A stretch of DNA of 64,000 nucleotides. Origin: Streptomyces avermitilis MA-4680 = NBRC 14893. GTDB taxonomy: Bacteria > Actinomycetota > Actinomycetes > Streptomycetales > Streptomycetaceae. Below the pieces are notes generated by a model that worked only from the letters and a program-made list of their open reading frames with translations, did no database searches and was not told the origin of the DNA. The stretch covers positions 8,246,001-8,310,000 of the forward strand of contig NC_003155.5 in assembly GCF_000009765.2 (NCBI RefSeq), in the 5' to 3' direction. The position numbers and the translations under genes are program-made. Below are positions 52,387 to 60,315 of the stretch, piece after piece (the stretch's first letter is position 1; every line of letters begins with the position of its first letter).

Positions 52387-52474
52387 ATTGAGAACGCCGT
52401 CGCGGAGCCGTCAAGAGGTGCGCGTTAACCCTTGGCAAAAGGAACGGGCGGGCCGAAATCTCGCCGACACACAG

Positions 52475-52509
52475 CGGCGCGGGGCCAGGAACCTCCTGGC
52501 CCCGCGCCG
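52475..52509 (-). terminator. strong terminator downstream of iclR
   Basis: A perfect 16-bp stem (52475-52490 with 52494-52509) with a 3-nt loop. It separates the iclR transcript from the mscR operon. Confidence 0.9.
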
Positions 52510-52525
52510 TGTTGCGGGTAGACCC

Positions 52526-52609
52526 GGCCTGTATGGCCAGGCCTGTATGGCTCGGTCTGTATGGCCAGGCCTGTATGGCCCGGCCTGTATGACCCGAACC
52601 GTATGACCC
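52526..52609. repeat. six tandem 14-bp units
   Basis: Six 14-bp units (GGCCTGTATGGCCA and variants) between the iclR terminator and the iclR stop; each unit has 0-5 differences. It is not part of a gene. Confidence 0.95.
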
Positions 52610-52617
52610 GGACTGCC

Positions 52618-53448
52618 TCAGAAGCCGTAGCCCATCCGCCGGGACAGCTCGGCGCCGGCCGCCACCGTCCGCTTGGTCAGCTCGGGCAGCCGGTCCGGGC
52701 CCATCCGGTACACCGGCCCCGAGACGCTGATCGCCGCGATCACCTTGCCGTCGTGGGCGCGGACCGGGGCGGCCACGGCGGCAAGGCCCAGCTCCAGCTC
52801 CTCGATGGTGACTCCGCAGCCCTGCTCGATCACCGCCTCCAGTTCGCCGCGCAACACCGTCGCGCCGGTGATCGTGCGCTCCGTGAAGCGCGGCAGCGAG
52901 CGCGCGAGCAGGCCCTCGCGCAGGGTGGGCGGCAGATGGGCGAGCAGCACCTTGCCGCTGGAGGTGGCGTGCAGCGGGGTGCGTCTGCCCAGCCAGTTCT
53001 GCGCCGTCACGGAGGCGGTGCCGCGGGCCTGCATGATGTTGACCGCCGCGTCGTCGTCGAAGACCGCGATGTTGACGGTCTCGCCCAGCTCGTCGGCGAG
53101 TTCACGGCAGACCGGCACGCCCTCCTGCGAGATGTCCAGCCGTACTGCCGCCGCCCCCGCCAGGCGTAGTACGCCGGCGCCCAGGTAGTACTTCCCGCGG
53201 TCCTTGGCCTGGGCCACCAGGCCGCGGTTCTCCAGGACGCCGAGCAGCCGGAAGGCGGTGGACTTGTGCACGTCCAGTTCCTCGGCGATCTCGGTGACGC
53301 CCGCCTCACCGTGCCGGGCGAGGATCTCCAGGACGCTCACGGCGCGGTCGACCGACTGGACCGCACTGGCCGTGCCCCTGCCGTTCTGCTTCGCTGAGTT
53401 TCCGGAGTGCTCGTCGCTGCGCTCAGCCTGCTTCTGCGTGCGGGTCAT
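52618..53448 (-). CDS. IclR-family regulator
   Basis: A 276-aa regulator: IclR winged helix (VSVLEILARHGEAGVTEIAEELDVHKSTAFRLLGVLENRGL) after a basic N-terminal tail, then the GAF-like effector domain with PLHATSSGKVLLA and the zinc-independent core EELELGLAAVAAPVRAHDGKVIAAISVSGP. It is upstream of, and on the same strand as, the betaine operon and divergent from the ferredoxin/reductase pair, so it likely controls both. A shared 40-bp element supports this. Confidence 0.92.
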   Translation of the reverse strand: MTRTQKQAERSDEHSGNSAKQNGRGTASAVQSVDRAVSVLEILARHGEAGVTEIAEELDVHKSTAFRLLGVLENRGLVAQAKDRGKYYLGAGVLRLAGAAAVRLDISQEGVPVCRELADELGETVNIAVFDDDAAVNIMQARGTASVTAQNWLGRRTPLHATSSGKVLLAHLPPTLREGLLARSLPRFTERTITGATVLRGELEAVIEQGCGVTIEELELGLAAVAAPVRAHDGKVIAAISVSGPVYRMGPDRLPELTKRTVAAGAELSRRMGYGF

Positions 53449-53530
53449 AGCTCAACTCTCACCACCTGACGGCCCGGTTTGGGCCGCATCTGCGGGAACC
53501 CCTTGACGCGACGGTCGTCCCGCCCGGATT

Positions 53531-53570
53531 CTGTTGCGCATAGCGCTCCCTCGTGCGCCATACGAAACAT
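53531..53570 (-). promoter_or_regulatory. 40-bp operator-like element upstream of iclR
   Basis: Same element as at 52347-52386, with the same internal spacing (13 bp between CTGTTGCGCA and TGCGC, and 12 bp to the end of AACAT). It lies 83 bp upstream of the iclR start, in the region shared with the ferredoxin gene, which fits autoregulation. Confidence 0.6.
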
Positions 53571-53614
53571 CATGTTACCGAAGCGTCCGGAACCCGAAAG
53601 GTCTCGGACAGCGT

Positions 53615-53678
53615 GGACCGAAGAAGGTCCCGGTACTCCCTGACCGCACGTCCCTGACTGCCTGGACCAAGTAGGTCC
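53615..53678. promoter_or_regulatory. two GGACC/GGTCC inverted repeats upstream of the ferredoxin gene
   Basis: GGACC-N6-GGTCC (53615-53630) and GGACC-N5-GGTCC (53664-53678), in two imperfect copies of a ~49-bp block, lie just upstream of the Rieske ferredoxin start. They could be operators or a diverged tandem duplication. Confidence 0.45.
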
Positions 53679-53711
53679 CGGACCGCGCGTCCCGGACCGA
53701 GAGGGGGGCCC

Positions 53712-54032
53712 GTGATTCCCGTCTGCCGCCTTGAAGACCTCCCCGCGGGCGAGTCCGTCCGTGTCGACACCACACCACCCATCGCCGTCTTCAACGCCGA
53801 CGGCGAGCTGTACGCCATTGACGACACCTGCACCCACCAGGACGCGTCTCTGTCCGAGGGCTGGCTGGAGGGCTGTCTGGTCGAATGCCCGCTCCACGCG
53901 GCCTCATTCGATCTCCGCACCGGCCTGCCGACCTGTCTCCCGGCCCGCCGCGCCGTCCGCACCCACCGCGTCACGGTCGACGACGGCGTGATCCACGTGC
54001 ATCTCGCGCTGGAGGAGGGGAACGCCGCATGA
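53712..54032 (+). CDS. Rieske [2Fe-2S] ferredoxin
   Basis: A 106-aa soluble Rieske ferredoxin: CTHQDASL (Cys, His) and CPLHAASFDLRTG (Cys, His) bind the cluster. It passes electrons from the flavoprotein reductase encoded 150 bp downstream to an oxygenase, most likely the betaine monooxygenase. The GTG at 53712 gives a complete small Rieske fold. Confidence 0.88.
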   Translation: MIPVCRLEDLPAGESVRVDTTPPIAVFNADGELYAIDDTCTHQDASLSEGWLEGCLVECPLHAASFDLRTGLPTCLPARRAVRTHRVTVDDGVIHVHLALEEGNAA

Positions 54033-54187
54033 AGCGCCGCATGACGACGGCAACCGCCACCCGCACCACGGGCACCTGCACCACGGGCTCCCGCACCACG
54101 CCCCGCGCCCTGTGCGGCCACGCCCCGTGCACCCTTGCCTCTGCCGTCCGCCCCGGGGGCGCCCGCGCGGGGGAGGGTGCCGTATGA
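54029..54187 (+). CDS. 52-aa low-complexity ORF between ferredoxin and reductase
   Basis: ATG at 54029 overlaps the ferredoxin stop, and its TGA overlaps the reductase ATG, both as ATGA. The product is Thr/Ala/Arg-rich (MKRRMTTATATRTTGTCTTGSRTTPRAL), and the DNA holds imperfect CACCACGGGC repeats. It may exist only to couple translation of the two neighbours, or be a frame decayed by repeats. Confidence 0.35.
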   Translation: MKRRMTTATATRTTGTCTTGSRTTPRALCGHAPCTLASAVRPGGARAGEGAV

Positions 54188-55425
54188 GGACCGTGACCGT
54201 CGTCGGGGCCTCGCTGGCCGGGTTGTACGCGGCCCGGGAACTGCGTGCCCAGGGCTTCGACGGACGACTCGTGATCGTCGGGGAGGAACCCCACCCGCCG
54301 TACGACCGCCCGCCCTTGTCCAAGGACTTCCTGACCGGCCGGGCCGACCAGGACCGACTCGCGCTCGCCGACGCCGAGGAGACCGCCGAACTGGGCGCCG
54401 AGTGGCTGCTCGGCGTGCGCGCCCGCGGCCTCGACCCCCGCGGCCGCACCGTGCTGCTCGACGACGGCCGCACGGTGTCCACGGACGGCGTGGTCATCGC
54501 CACCGGCGCCTCGGCCCGGCGCCTTCCGGGCGACGACCTCTCCGGCGTGCACACCCTGCGCACCCTCGACGACGCCCGCGCCCTGCGCGACGAACTCTCC
54601 CGGGGAGCACGCCGGGTCGTCGTCATCGGCGGCGGTTTCATCGGCGCCGAGACCGCGTCCTCCTGCGCGGCACTCGGCCACGACGTCACGGTCGTCGAGG
54701 CCGCCCCGCTGCCCCTCGTCCCCCAACTCGGGGCAGAGATGGCCGCCGTGTGTGCCGCGCTGCACCGCCGAGGCGGTGCCGGCCTCGTCACCGGCACGGG
54801 GGTCGCCGGGCTGCGCGGCCGGGCGGGCGCCGGGGCGGAGAGGAGCGGCCACCAGGGGGCGGGCGCCGCCGGTCCGCGTCGTAGCGTCACGGCCGTCGAA
54901 CTCTCCGACGGTCGCCTCCTGCCCGCCGACGGCGTCATCGTCGGCATAGGAGCCACCCCCAACACAGGCTGGCTCGCGGGCTCCACGCTCGCCCTGCACG
55001 ACGGCGTGCTGTGCGACGACGGCTGTGCGACCGCCCTGCCGCAGGTGGTCGCCGTCGGAGATGTCGCACGCGTCGGCGGCACCCGCGCCGAGCACTGGAC
55101 CTCGGCCACCGAGCAGCCCCGGGTGGCCGTGCGCAACCTGCTGGCCGGACGCACCACGGAGACCGTCCGCTCGGTGCCCTACTTCTGGTCCGACCAGTAC
55201 GGCGCGCGTATCCAGTTCGCGGGGCGTCGGCACGACGGCGACACCGTACGGATCACCGAGGGCGCGATCGAGCGCGGCGGGCCCGCGGAGGGCGGACTCC
55301 TCGCCCTGTACGAACGCGACGGCCGCACCACCGCGGTGCTCTCCGTCGACCGCCCGCGCCCCTTCATGCGGGCCCGACGCGAACTCTCCCGCGCTGCCGA
55401 CCCGGTGGAGCCGGCGGCGCTGTGA
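54184..55425 (+). CDS. NAD(P)H-dependent ferredoxin reductase
   Basis: A 413-aa pyridine nucleotide-disulfide oxidoreductase of the ferredoxin-reductase (BphA4/CamA-like) type: VVGASLAGLYAARELRAQGFDG, YDRPPLSKDFL, VVVIGGGFIGAETASSCAALGHDVTVVE and the C-terminal reductase domain. A ~30-residue Gly/Ala-rich insert (about 215-245) is unusual. It transfers electrons from NAD(P)H to the Rieske ferredoxin. ATG at 54184 overlaps the previous stop as ATGA. Confidence 0.88.
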   Translation: MRTVTVVGASLAGLYAARELRAQGFDGRLVIVGEEPHPPYDRPPLSKDFLTGRADQDRLALADAEETAELGAEWLLGVRARGLDPRGRTVLLDDGRTVSTDGVVIATGASARRLPGDDLSGVHTLRTLDDARALRDELSRGARRVVVIGGGFIGAETASSCAALGHDVTVVEAAPLPLVPQLGAEMAAVCAALHRRGGAGLVTGTGVAGLRGRAGAGAERSGHQGAGAAGPRRSVTAVELSDGRLLPADGVIVGIGATPNTGWLAGSTLALHDGVLCDDGCATALPQVVAVGDVARVGGTRAEHWTSATEQPRVAVRNLLAGRTTETVRSVPYFWSDQYGARIQFAGRRHDGDTVRITEGAIERGGPAEGGLLALYERDGRTTAVLSVDRPRPFMRARRELSRAADPVEPAAL

Positions 55426-55481
55426 CGACCGCATCACCAGGAGGCGGGGCCCGCGCGGGGTCTCCCTCCTGGCAGTGCACC

Positions 55482-55572
55482 AGGGAGTGGTGTCTCTGCC
55501 AGGAGAGGTGCCCTGCCAGTGGGTGGTGCCTCTGCCAGTGGGTGGTGCCCTGCCCGGGAGCGGTGCCCTGCT
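55482..55572. repeat. five tandem 17-19-bp units
   Basis: Units of AGTGGGTGGTGCC-T-CTGCC type run from 55482 to 55572, the last one touching the stop codon of the membrane-protein gene on the other strand. They fill the gap between convergent genes. Confidence 0.9.
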
Positions 55573-56188
55573 AGGGGTGCGACAACTGCCCGCTGCCGCC
55601 CCGCCGGCGTATCCGCTCCTGCGCCCGCTCCGCCACCCGCGTCTGCCGGCGTATCCGGCGCCGCTCGCGCCGCAGTGCCCGTGCCGTGCTGCTGGGGGCC
55701 GACACCACCCCGTTCCGCTGGTTCCACACCTGGTGTGTCACCCATACGTCCAGCACGCCCCAGGTCGCCACGACCGTACTCACCAGGCTGCTCAGCACCA
55801 TGGGGAAGGCCAGCCAGGAACCGGCCATCGTGCACAGGAACGCCACCACCGCCTGGATCAGCGTCACGGCGATGATGAGCACCGCCCGCACGGCCGCCGT
55901 ACGCACCGGATCCGGCAGCCTGCGTCGGCGCGCGGGCTCCTCGACCCACAACGCCCGGTAATACGCCCCCTGTTCCTCCTCGGTCTCGGCCGCCGCGGCG
56001 CGCCGCTCGGCGCCCGCGTCATGCCCACCGGATGGAACGCGCCGCCCGTCCGCCGCCTCGGACTTCTGTGCCGGCAACCGGCGTCCGGACGCCGGAACGT
56101 CGCGATCCGGTGCCTGGGCGTCCGGTCGCGCCACCGTGGGCGCCGCGACGCCGTTCCCGGTCGTCGCGCGCAACTCCGCCGTGCCCAT
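55571..56188 (-). CDS. two-helix membrane protein, hypothetical
   Basis: A 205-aa protein with a disordered, charged N-terminal ~100 residues, two hydrophobic helices (VLIIAVTLIQAVVAFLCTMAGSWLAF and MVLSSLVSTVVATWGVLDVWVTHQVW) and a very basic Arg-rich C-terminal tail that should sit in the cytosol. ATG at 56188 with GGGAGA upstream is chosen; the frame stays open far upstream but loses coding character. Function unknown. Confidence 0.7.
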   Translation of the reverse strand: MGTAELRATTGNGVAAPTVARPDAQAPDRDVPASGRRLPAQKSEAADGRRVPSGGHDAGAERRAAAAETEEEQGAYYRALWVEEPARRRRLPDPVRTAAVRAVLIIAVTLIQAVVAFLCTMAGSWLAFPMVLSSLVSTVVATWGVLDVWVTHQVWNQRNGVVSAPSSTARALRRERRRIRRQTRVAERAQERIRRRGGSGQLSHP

Positions 56189-56608
56189 CAACTCGATCTC
56201 CCCACCGCCGACAGACCCTTCAACCCGGTGTCCCCAGACCCCGGTTCCCCAGTGGCTGCCCGGCTTGCGCTGTTTTACGCCGCCTGGGCGCGGCATACGG
56301 CACCTCTGGCCGTTTCCGCCCCCCATTCCCGTACAGAAAGACGATCGACGCACTGCAAAGATTCCCGCAGAACGAAAAATTCCGGCCAAGAGCCCGGGTT
56401 CCCGGCCAGATGCGATCCGAACCCAAGTGCCGGAATCCGGGAGGCAATCTCCCGTAATGACGGGACAACTCCCCATGCCCCGTTCGCCGTACGCGGGGCG
56501 TGCGCCCGGCCGGCTCTTCGAGATACCTGTGCGTCGGTAGTAGGCTCACGCCGTTTGTTGACGCACATGTGTGCCCCCGGGCCGGCGGGGGTCGAGCTGG
56601 GGGAGGCC
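56189..56608. other. divergent promoter region before the conservon
   Basis: The 420 bp between the membrane-protein gene and cvnA contain no gene I can support. An inverted repeat CGGGAG-N5-CTCCCG lies at 56438-56454, and a TAGTAGGCT box at about 56537 may be a -10 for cvnA. A long purine-rich ribosome site, GGGGGAGG, immediately precedes cvnA. Confidence 0.45.
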
Positions 56609-59449
56609 ATGCGCTTTCGCGGGAAGTCCATCCGCCGGAAGATCGTGGCGCTGCTCCTCGTGCCGCTGTTGTCCCTCACCGCCATCTGGTGCTTTGCGAC
56701 CGTACTCACGGGCCGGGCGGCCCAGTCGCTGTTCAGCGTGTCGTACATCGTGGAGAAGGCCGCCTACCCCACCGAGGACACCGTCCACGTCCTCCAGCAG
56801 GAGCGCCGCCAGACCCTCGTCTACCTCGCCGATCCCCGCGCCTCCGACGCGCTCTCCGCCCTCAGGCGCAGCCGTGCCGCCACCGACAAGGCCGTGGCGA
56901 AGATCCGCAAGAACGCCAAGGACGAGAAGTTGCGCGAGGAGACGGGCGAGGCCACCGCCGAGCGCCTCACCTCCATCCTGGACGCCCTGGACGGAATCGA
57001 TTCGCTGCGCCGCAGCGTCGGCGACGGCACCGTCAACCGCTCCCAGGCCCTCGACCTCTACAACCGCCTGGTCGACCCCTGCTACGCGCTGCTGGCCAAC
57101 CTCCACGTCCTCGACAACGTGGAAATGGACAAGCAGAGCCGTGCCCTCGTCAACGTCTCCCGCGCGCATGAGCTGCTCTCCCGCGAGGACGCCCTGCTGG
57201 GTTCCGCACTCGTCGCCGGGCGGATCACCCGCGACGAGATCCGTGACGTCTCCGACCTCGTCGCCCAGCGCAGCCTGATGTACGACGTCAGCCTGCCGCT
57301 GCTGCCCTCCTCCGAGCGGGAACGCTTCACGCGCTTCTGGAAGAACGCCGACACGGCGCCGCTGCGCGTCGCCGAACAGTCCGTCATCAATGCCTCCCCC
57401 GGCACCCCCAGCGGTGTGAGCGCCAAGCACTGGGACAGCGCGGCCGGTCAAGTCCTCGACCGGCTCGGCGAGATGTCCACCCAGGCGGGCGACCGCTACC
57501 AGGACCGCGTCCGCCCCGTCGCCGTCGGCGTCATCGCCAAGGCGGCCGTCGCGGGCGTTCTCGGCCTGATCGCCCTGCTCGTCTCCCTGATCATGTCCGT
57601 ACGCATCGGCCGCAGCCTCATCCGCGACTTGCGCCGGCTGCGTCTGGACGCCCACGAGGCATCCGGAGTGCGGCTGCCCAGCGTCATGCGACGTCTGTCC
57701 GCGGGCGAACAGGTCGACGTCGAGACCGAAGTCCCGCGCCTCGAGTACGACAAGAACGAGATCGGCGAGGTCGGCCAGGCCCTCAACACCCTCCAGCGCG
57801 CCGCCGTCGAAGCCGCCGTCAAACAGGCCGAGCTGCGCGAAGGCGTCTCCGAGGTCTTCGTCAACCTCGCCCGCCGCAGCCAGGTCCTGCTGCACAAGCA
57901 GCTCACCCTGCTCGACACCATGGAGCGCAGGACCGAGGACACCGACGAACTCGCCGACCTGTTCCGCCTCGACCACCTGACCACGCGCATGCGCCGGCAC
58001 GCCGAGGGCCTGGTCATCCTGTCCGGCGCCGCCCCCTCCCGGCAGTGGCGCAAACCCATCCAGCTCATGGACGTCGTCCGCGCCGCCGTCGCCGAGGTCG
58101 AGGACTACGAGCGCATCGAGGTACGCCGGCTGCCCCGCGTCGCCATCACCGGCCCCGCGGTCGCCGACCTGACCCACCTCGTGGCCGAACTCCTGGAGAA
58201 CGCCACGGTGTTCTCGCCCCCGCACACCGCCGTCCAGGTCATCGGCGAGCGCGTCGCCAACGGCTTCACCCTGGAGATCCACGACCGCGGACTCGGTATG
58301 GCGGCCGAGGCCCTCCTCGACGCCAACCTGCGGCTCGCCGAGACCCCGGAGTTCGAACTCTCCGACACCGACCGGCTCGGCCTCTTCGTGGTCAGCCGGC
58401 TCGCCCAGCGGCAGAACGTCCGGGTCTCACTGCAACCCTCCCCCTACGGCGGCACCACCGCCGTCGTCTTCATCCCCGACGCGCTGCTCACCGACGACGT
58501 GCCCGACACCAACGGCATCGGATTCCGCCTCGACCGCGCGCTCCCCGCCAAGGAGCCGGCGCTGGACGAGGACCGCACGGCGGCGCTCTCCCAGGTGCCC
58601 GTGCAGTTCCTCGGCCTGCCCACGTCGATCCTGGACGGGCCCGTCGAGCTGGAGGCACCGGTCGACCTGGACGCCCTCGACGACTTCCCCGGCGCCCTGA
58701 GCGACGAGGACAGCGAACGCGGCGGCCTGTTCCGGCCCCGGCCCTCCATCGCCGGCGTCCCCGGCCCGCAGCATCAGCAGCCCCGCGACGGCCGCGGCGA
58801 GCCGGGCCGCTCGGGCGACACCGACCACCCCGATGCCCCGGTTCCGCTGCCCCGACGCCGGACCCCCAAGCTCGTCAGCTCGCACGGCCGCCCGGTCACG
58901 GGGACACGGTCCAGGAGCGCGGGAGCGGACGAGGGGCCCGTGGAGGGCATGGACCCGATGGAACCGGGCGTGGCCGCGTTCGACGAACGCAGGTCGAAGC
59001 CGTCGGCAGCCCGCCTGGCCGACCGGCGTGAGTCCTCGAAACGCCCGCGCGGCGACCGCGAGATCCCGAACCGCCCGCAGGGCGAGCGCAGCGACGCTCC
59101 CGCCCTCCCCCAGCGACGCCGAAGCCGCCCCTCCGCCGGCACGGAGGAGACCACCCCGCGTCTCGGGGCCGCGGCAGGGAAGGCAGAATCGGGTGCGGGG
59201 CCGCTGCCCCGGCGCGTACGACAGGCCAGCCTGGCCCCGCAGCTGAAGGACGGCCCCGAGCGGCGCGCCGAACGCGACAAGGCCCGCACCGCGAGCCGGG
59301 CGGACCTCGCCGAGCGCGACGCCGACGAGGTACGCAGCCGGATGGCCTCGCTCCAGCGGGGCTGGCAGCGCGGCCGCGAGGAGAACGCCGTGGGCGACGA
59401 TGCCCAGGACGGCTCAGTACGAGGAACGACAAGGGGGGACGGTCGATGA
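56609..59449 (+). CDS. cvnA: conservon sensor histidine kinase CvnA
   Basis: A 946-aa membrane sensor. TM1 at residues ~13-33 and TM2 at ~310-335 flank an extracytoplasmic helical domain of the nitrate/nitrite-sensing (NIT) type. A HAMP-like segment follows, then a kinase module with HATPase N-box ELLENATVFSPP (~535) and DRGLGM. The last ~300 residues are a Pro/Arg/Asp-rich disordered tail. CvnA proteins pair with CvnB, CvnC and the GTPase CvnD in a membrane signalling complex. ATG at 56609 follows GGGGGAGG; the open frame upstream is not coding. Confidence 0.93.
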   Translation: MRFRGKSIRRKIVALLLVPLLSLTAIWCFATVLTGRAAQSLFSVSYIVEKAAYPTEDTVHVLQQERRQTLVYLADPRASDALSALRRSRAATDKAVAKIRKNAKDEKLREETGEATAERLTSILDALDGIDSLRRSVGDGTVNRSQALDLYNRLVDPCYALLANLHVLDNVEMDKQSRALVNVSRAHELLSREDALLGSALVAGRITRDEIRDVSDLVAQRSLMYDVSLPLLPSSERERFTRFWKNADTAPLRVAEQSVINASPGTPSGVSAKHWDSAAGQVLDRLGEMSTQAGDRYQDRVRPVAVGVIAKAAVAGVLGLIALLVSLIMSVRIGRSLIRDLRRLRLDAHEASGVRLPSVMRRLSAGEQVDVETEVPRLEYDKNEIGEVGQALNTLQRAAVEAAVKQAELREGVSEVFVNLARRSQVLLHKQLTLLDTMERRTEDTDELADLFRLDHLTTRMRRHAEGLVILSGAAPSRQWRKPIQLMDVVRAAVAEVEDYERIEVRRLPRVAITGPAVADLTHLVAELLENATVFSPPHTAVQVIGERVANGFTLEIHDRGLGMAAEALLDANLRLAETPEFELSDTDRLGLFVVSRLAQRQNVRVSLQPSPYGGTTAVVFIPDALLTDDVPDTNGIGFRLDRALPAKEPALDEDRTAALSQVPVQFLGLPTSILDGPVELEAPVDLDALDDFPGALSDEDSERGGLFRPRPSIAGVPGPQHQQPRDGRGEPGRSGDTDHPDAPVPLPRRRTPKLVSSHGRPVTGTRSRSAGADEGPVEGMDPMEPGVAAFDERRSKPSAARLADRRESSKRPRGDREIPNRPQGERSDAPALPQRRRSRPSAGTEETTPRLGAAAGKAESGAGPLPRRVRQASLAPQLKDGPERRAERDKARTASRADLAERDADEVRSRMASLQRGWQRGREENAVGDDAQDGSVRGTTRGDGR

Positions 59450-59886
59450 CCGCACCGAAGGCCGCAGGGCCCACCGCGAGCAGCACGGCGTCGGGGGAGC
59501 TGAACTGGCTCCTCGACGACCTGGTGGAGCGCGTCGCCAGCATCCACAAGGCGCTCGTGCTCTCCGGCGACGGCTTGCCCACCGGCGTCTCCAAGGACCT
59601 GAGCCGCGAGGACAGCGAGCACCTCGCCGCCGTTGCCTCCGGATTCCACAGTCTCGCCAAGGGCGTCGGCCGCCACTTCGAGGCGGGCAGCGTCCGCCAG
59701 ACCGTCGTCGAACTCGACGAGGCCTTCCTGTTCGTCACGGCCGCCGGCGACGGCAGTTGCCTCGCCGTGCTGGCGGACGCGGATGCCGACATCGGTCAGG
59801 TCGCGTACGAGATGACGCTCCTGGTCAAGCGGGTCGGCGTACATCTGGGGTCCGCTCCGCGCACCGATCTGCCCTCGGGCGGGTAG
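59446..59886 (+). CDS. cvnB: roadblock/LC7 protein CvnB
   Basis: A 146-aa roadblock/LC7 protein (LNWLLDDLVERVASIHKALVLSGDGLPTGVSKDLSREDSEHLAAVASGF), the standard GTPase-activating partner in conservons. ATG at 59446 overlaps the cvnA stop as ATGA, indicating translational coupling. Confidence 0.95.
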   Translation: MTAPKAAGPTASSTASGELNWLLDDLVERVASIHKALVLSGDGLPTGVSKDLSREDSEHLAAVASGFHSLAKGVGRHFEAGSVRQTVVELDEAFLFVTAAGDGSCLAVLADADADIGQVAYEMTLLVKRVGVHLGSAPRTDLPSGG

Positions 59887-59895
59887 TGGGACAGC

Positions 59896-60291
59896 ATGAG
59901 CGGAGACGGTCAGGGAAGAAGCCACTGGTTCGACGACGACGCCGGACCGGTGGTCCGTCCGTACGCCATGACGCGGGGCCGCACCAGCCATGCGGCCCAG
60001 CACCGCCTCGACCTGATCGCGGTGGTCGTCGCGGAATCGCACGCGGACGAACCCGAGGCGGACCACATGCTGTCCCCGGAGCATGTGGACATCGTCGGAC
60101 TCTGCCGTCACACCCCCCAGTCGGTCGCCGAGCTCGCCGCGGAACTCGATCTCCCCATCGGAGTGGTACGTGTCCTCATCGGGGACCTCGTGGACGAGGA
60201 ACTCGTCCATGTGACACGTCCCGTACCCCCGGCCGAGCTCGTCGACGAGAGTATTCTGCGCGACGTGATCAGCGGCCTCCGGGCGCTCTGA
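59896..60291 (+). CDS. cvnC: DUF742 protein CvnC
   Basis: A 131-aa DUF742 protein with the winged-helix-like C-terminus (LCRHTPQSVAELAAELDLPIGVVRVLIGDLVDEELVHVTRP). It is the usual third component of a conservon and lies 9 bp after cvnB. Confidence 0.95.
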   Translation: MSGDGQGRSHWFDDDAGPVVRPYAMTRGRTSHAAQHRLDLIAVVVAESHADEPEADHMLSPEHVDIVGLCRHTPQSVAELAAELDLPIGVVRVLIGDLVDEELVHVTRPVPPAELVDESILRDVISGLRAL

Positions 60292-60315
60292 ACAGCGCGG
60301 AAGCGGGGAACAGAC

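Noticed and set aside
52526..52609. The 14-bp tandem repeat considered as a CRISPR array
   Set aside because: Units are directly adjacent with no spacers and no cas genes are present.
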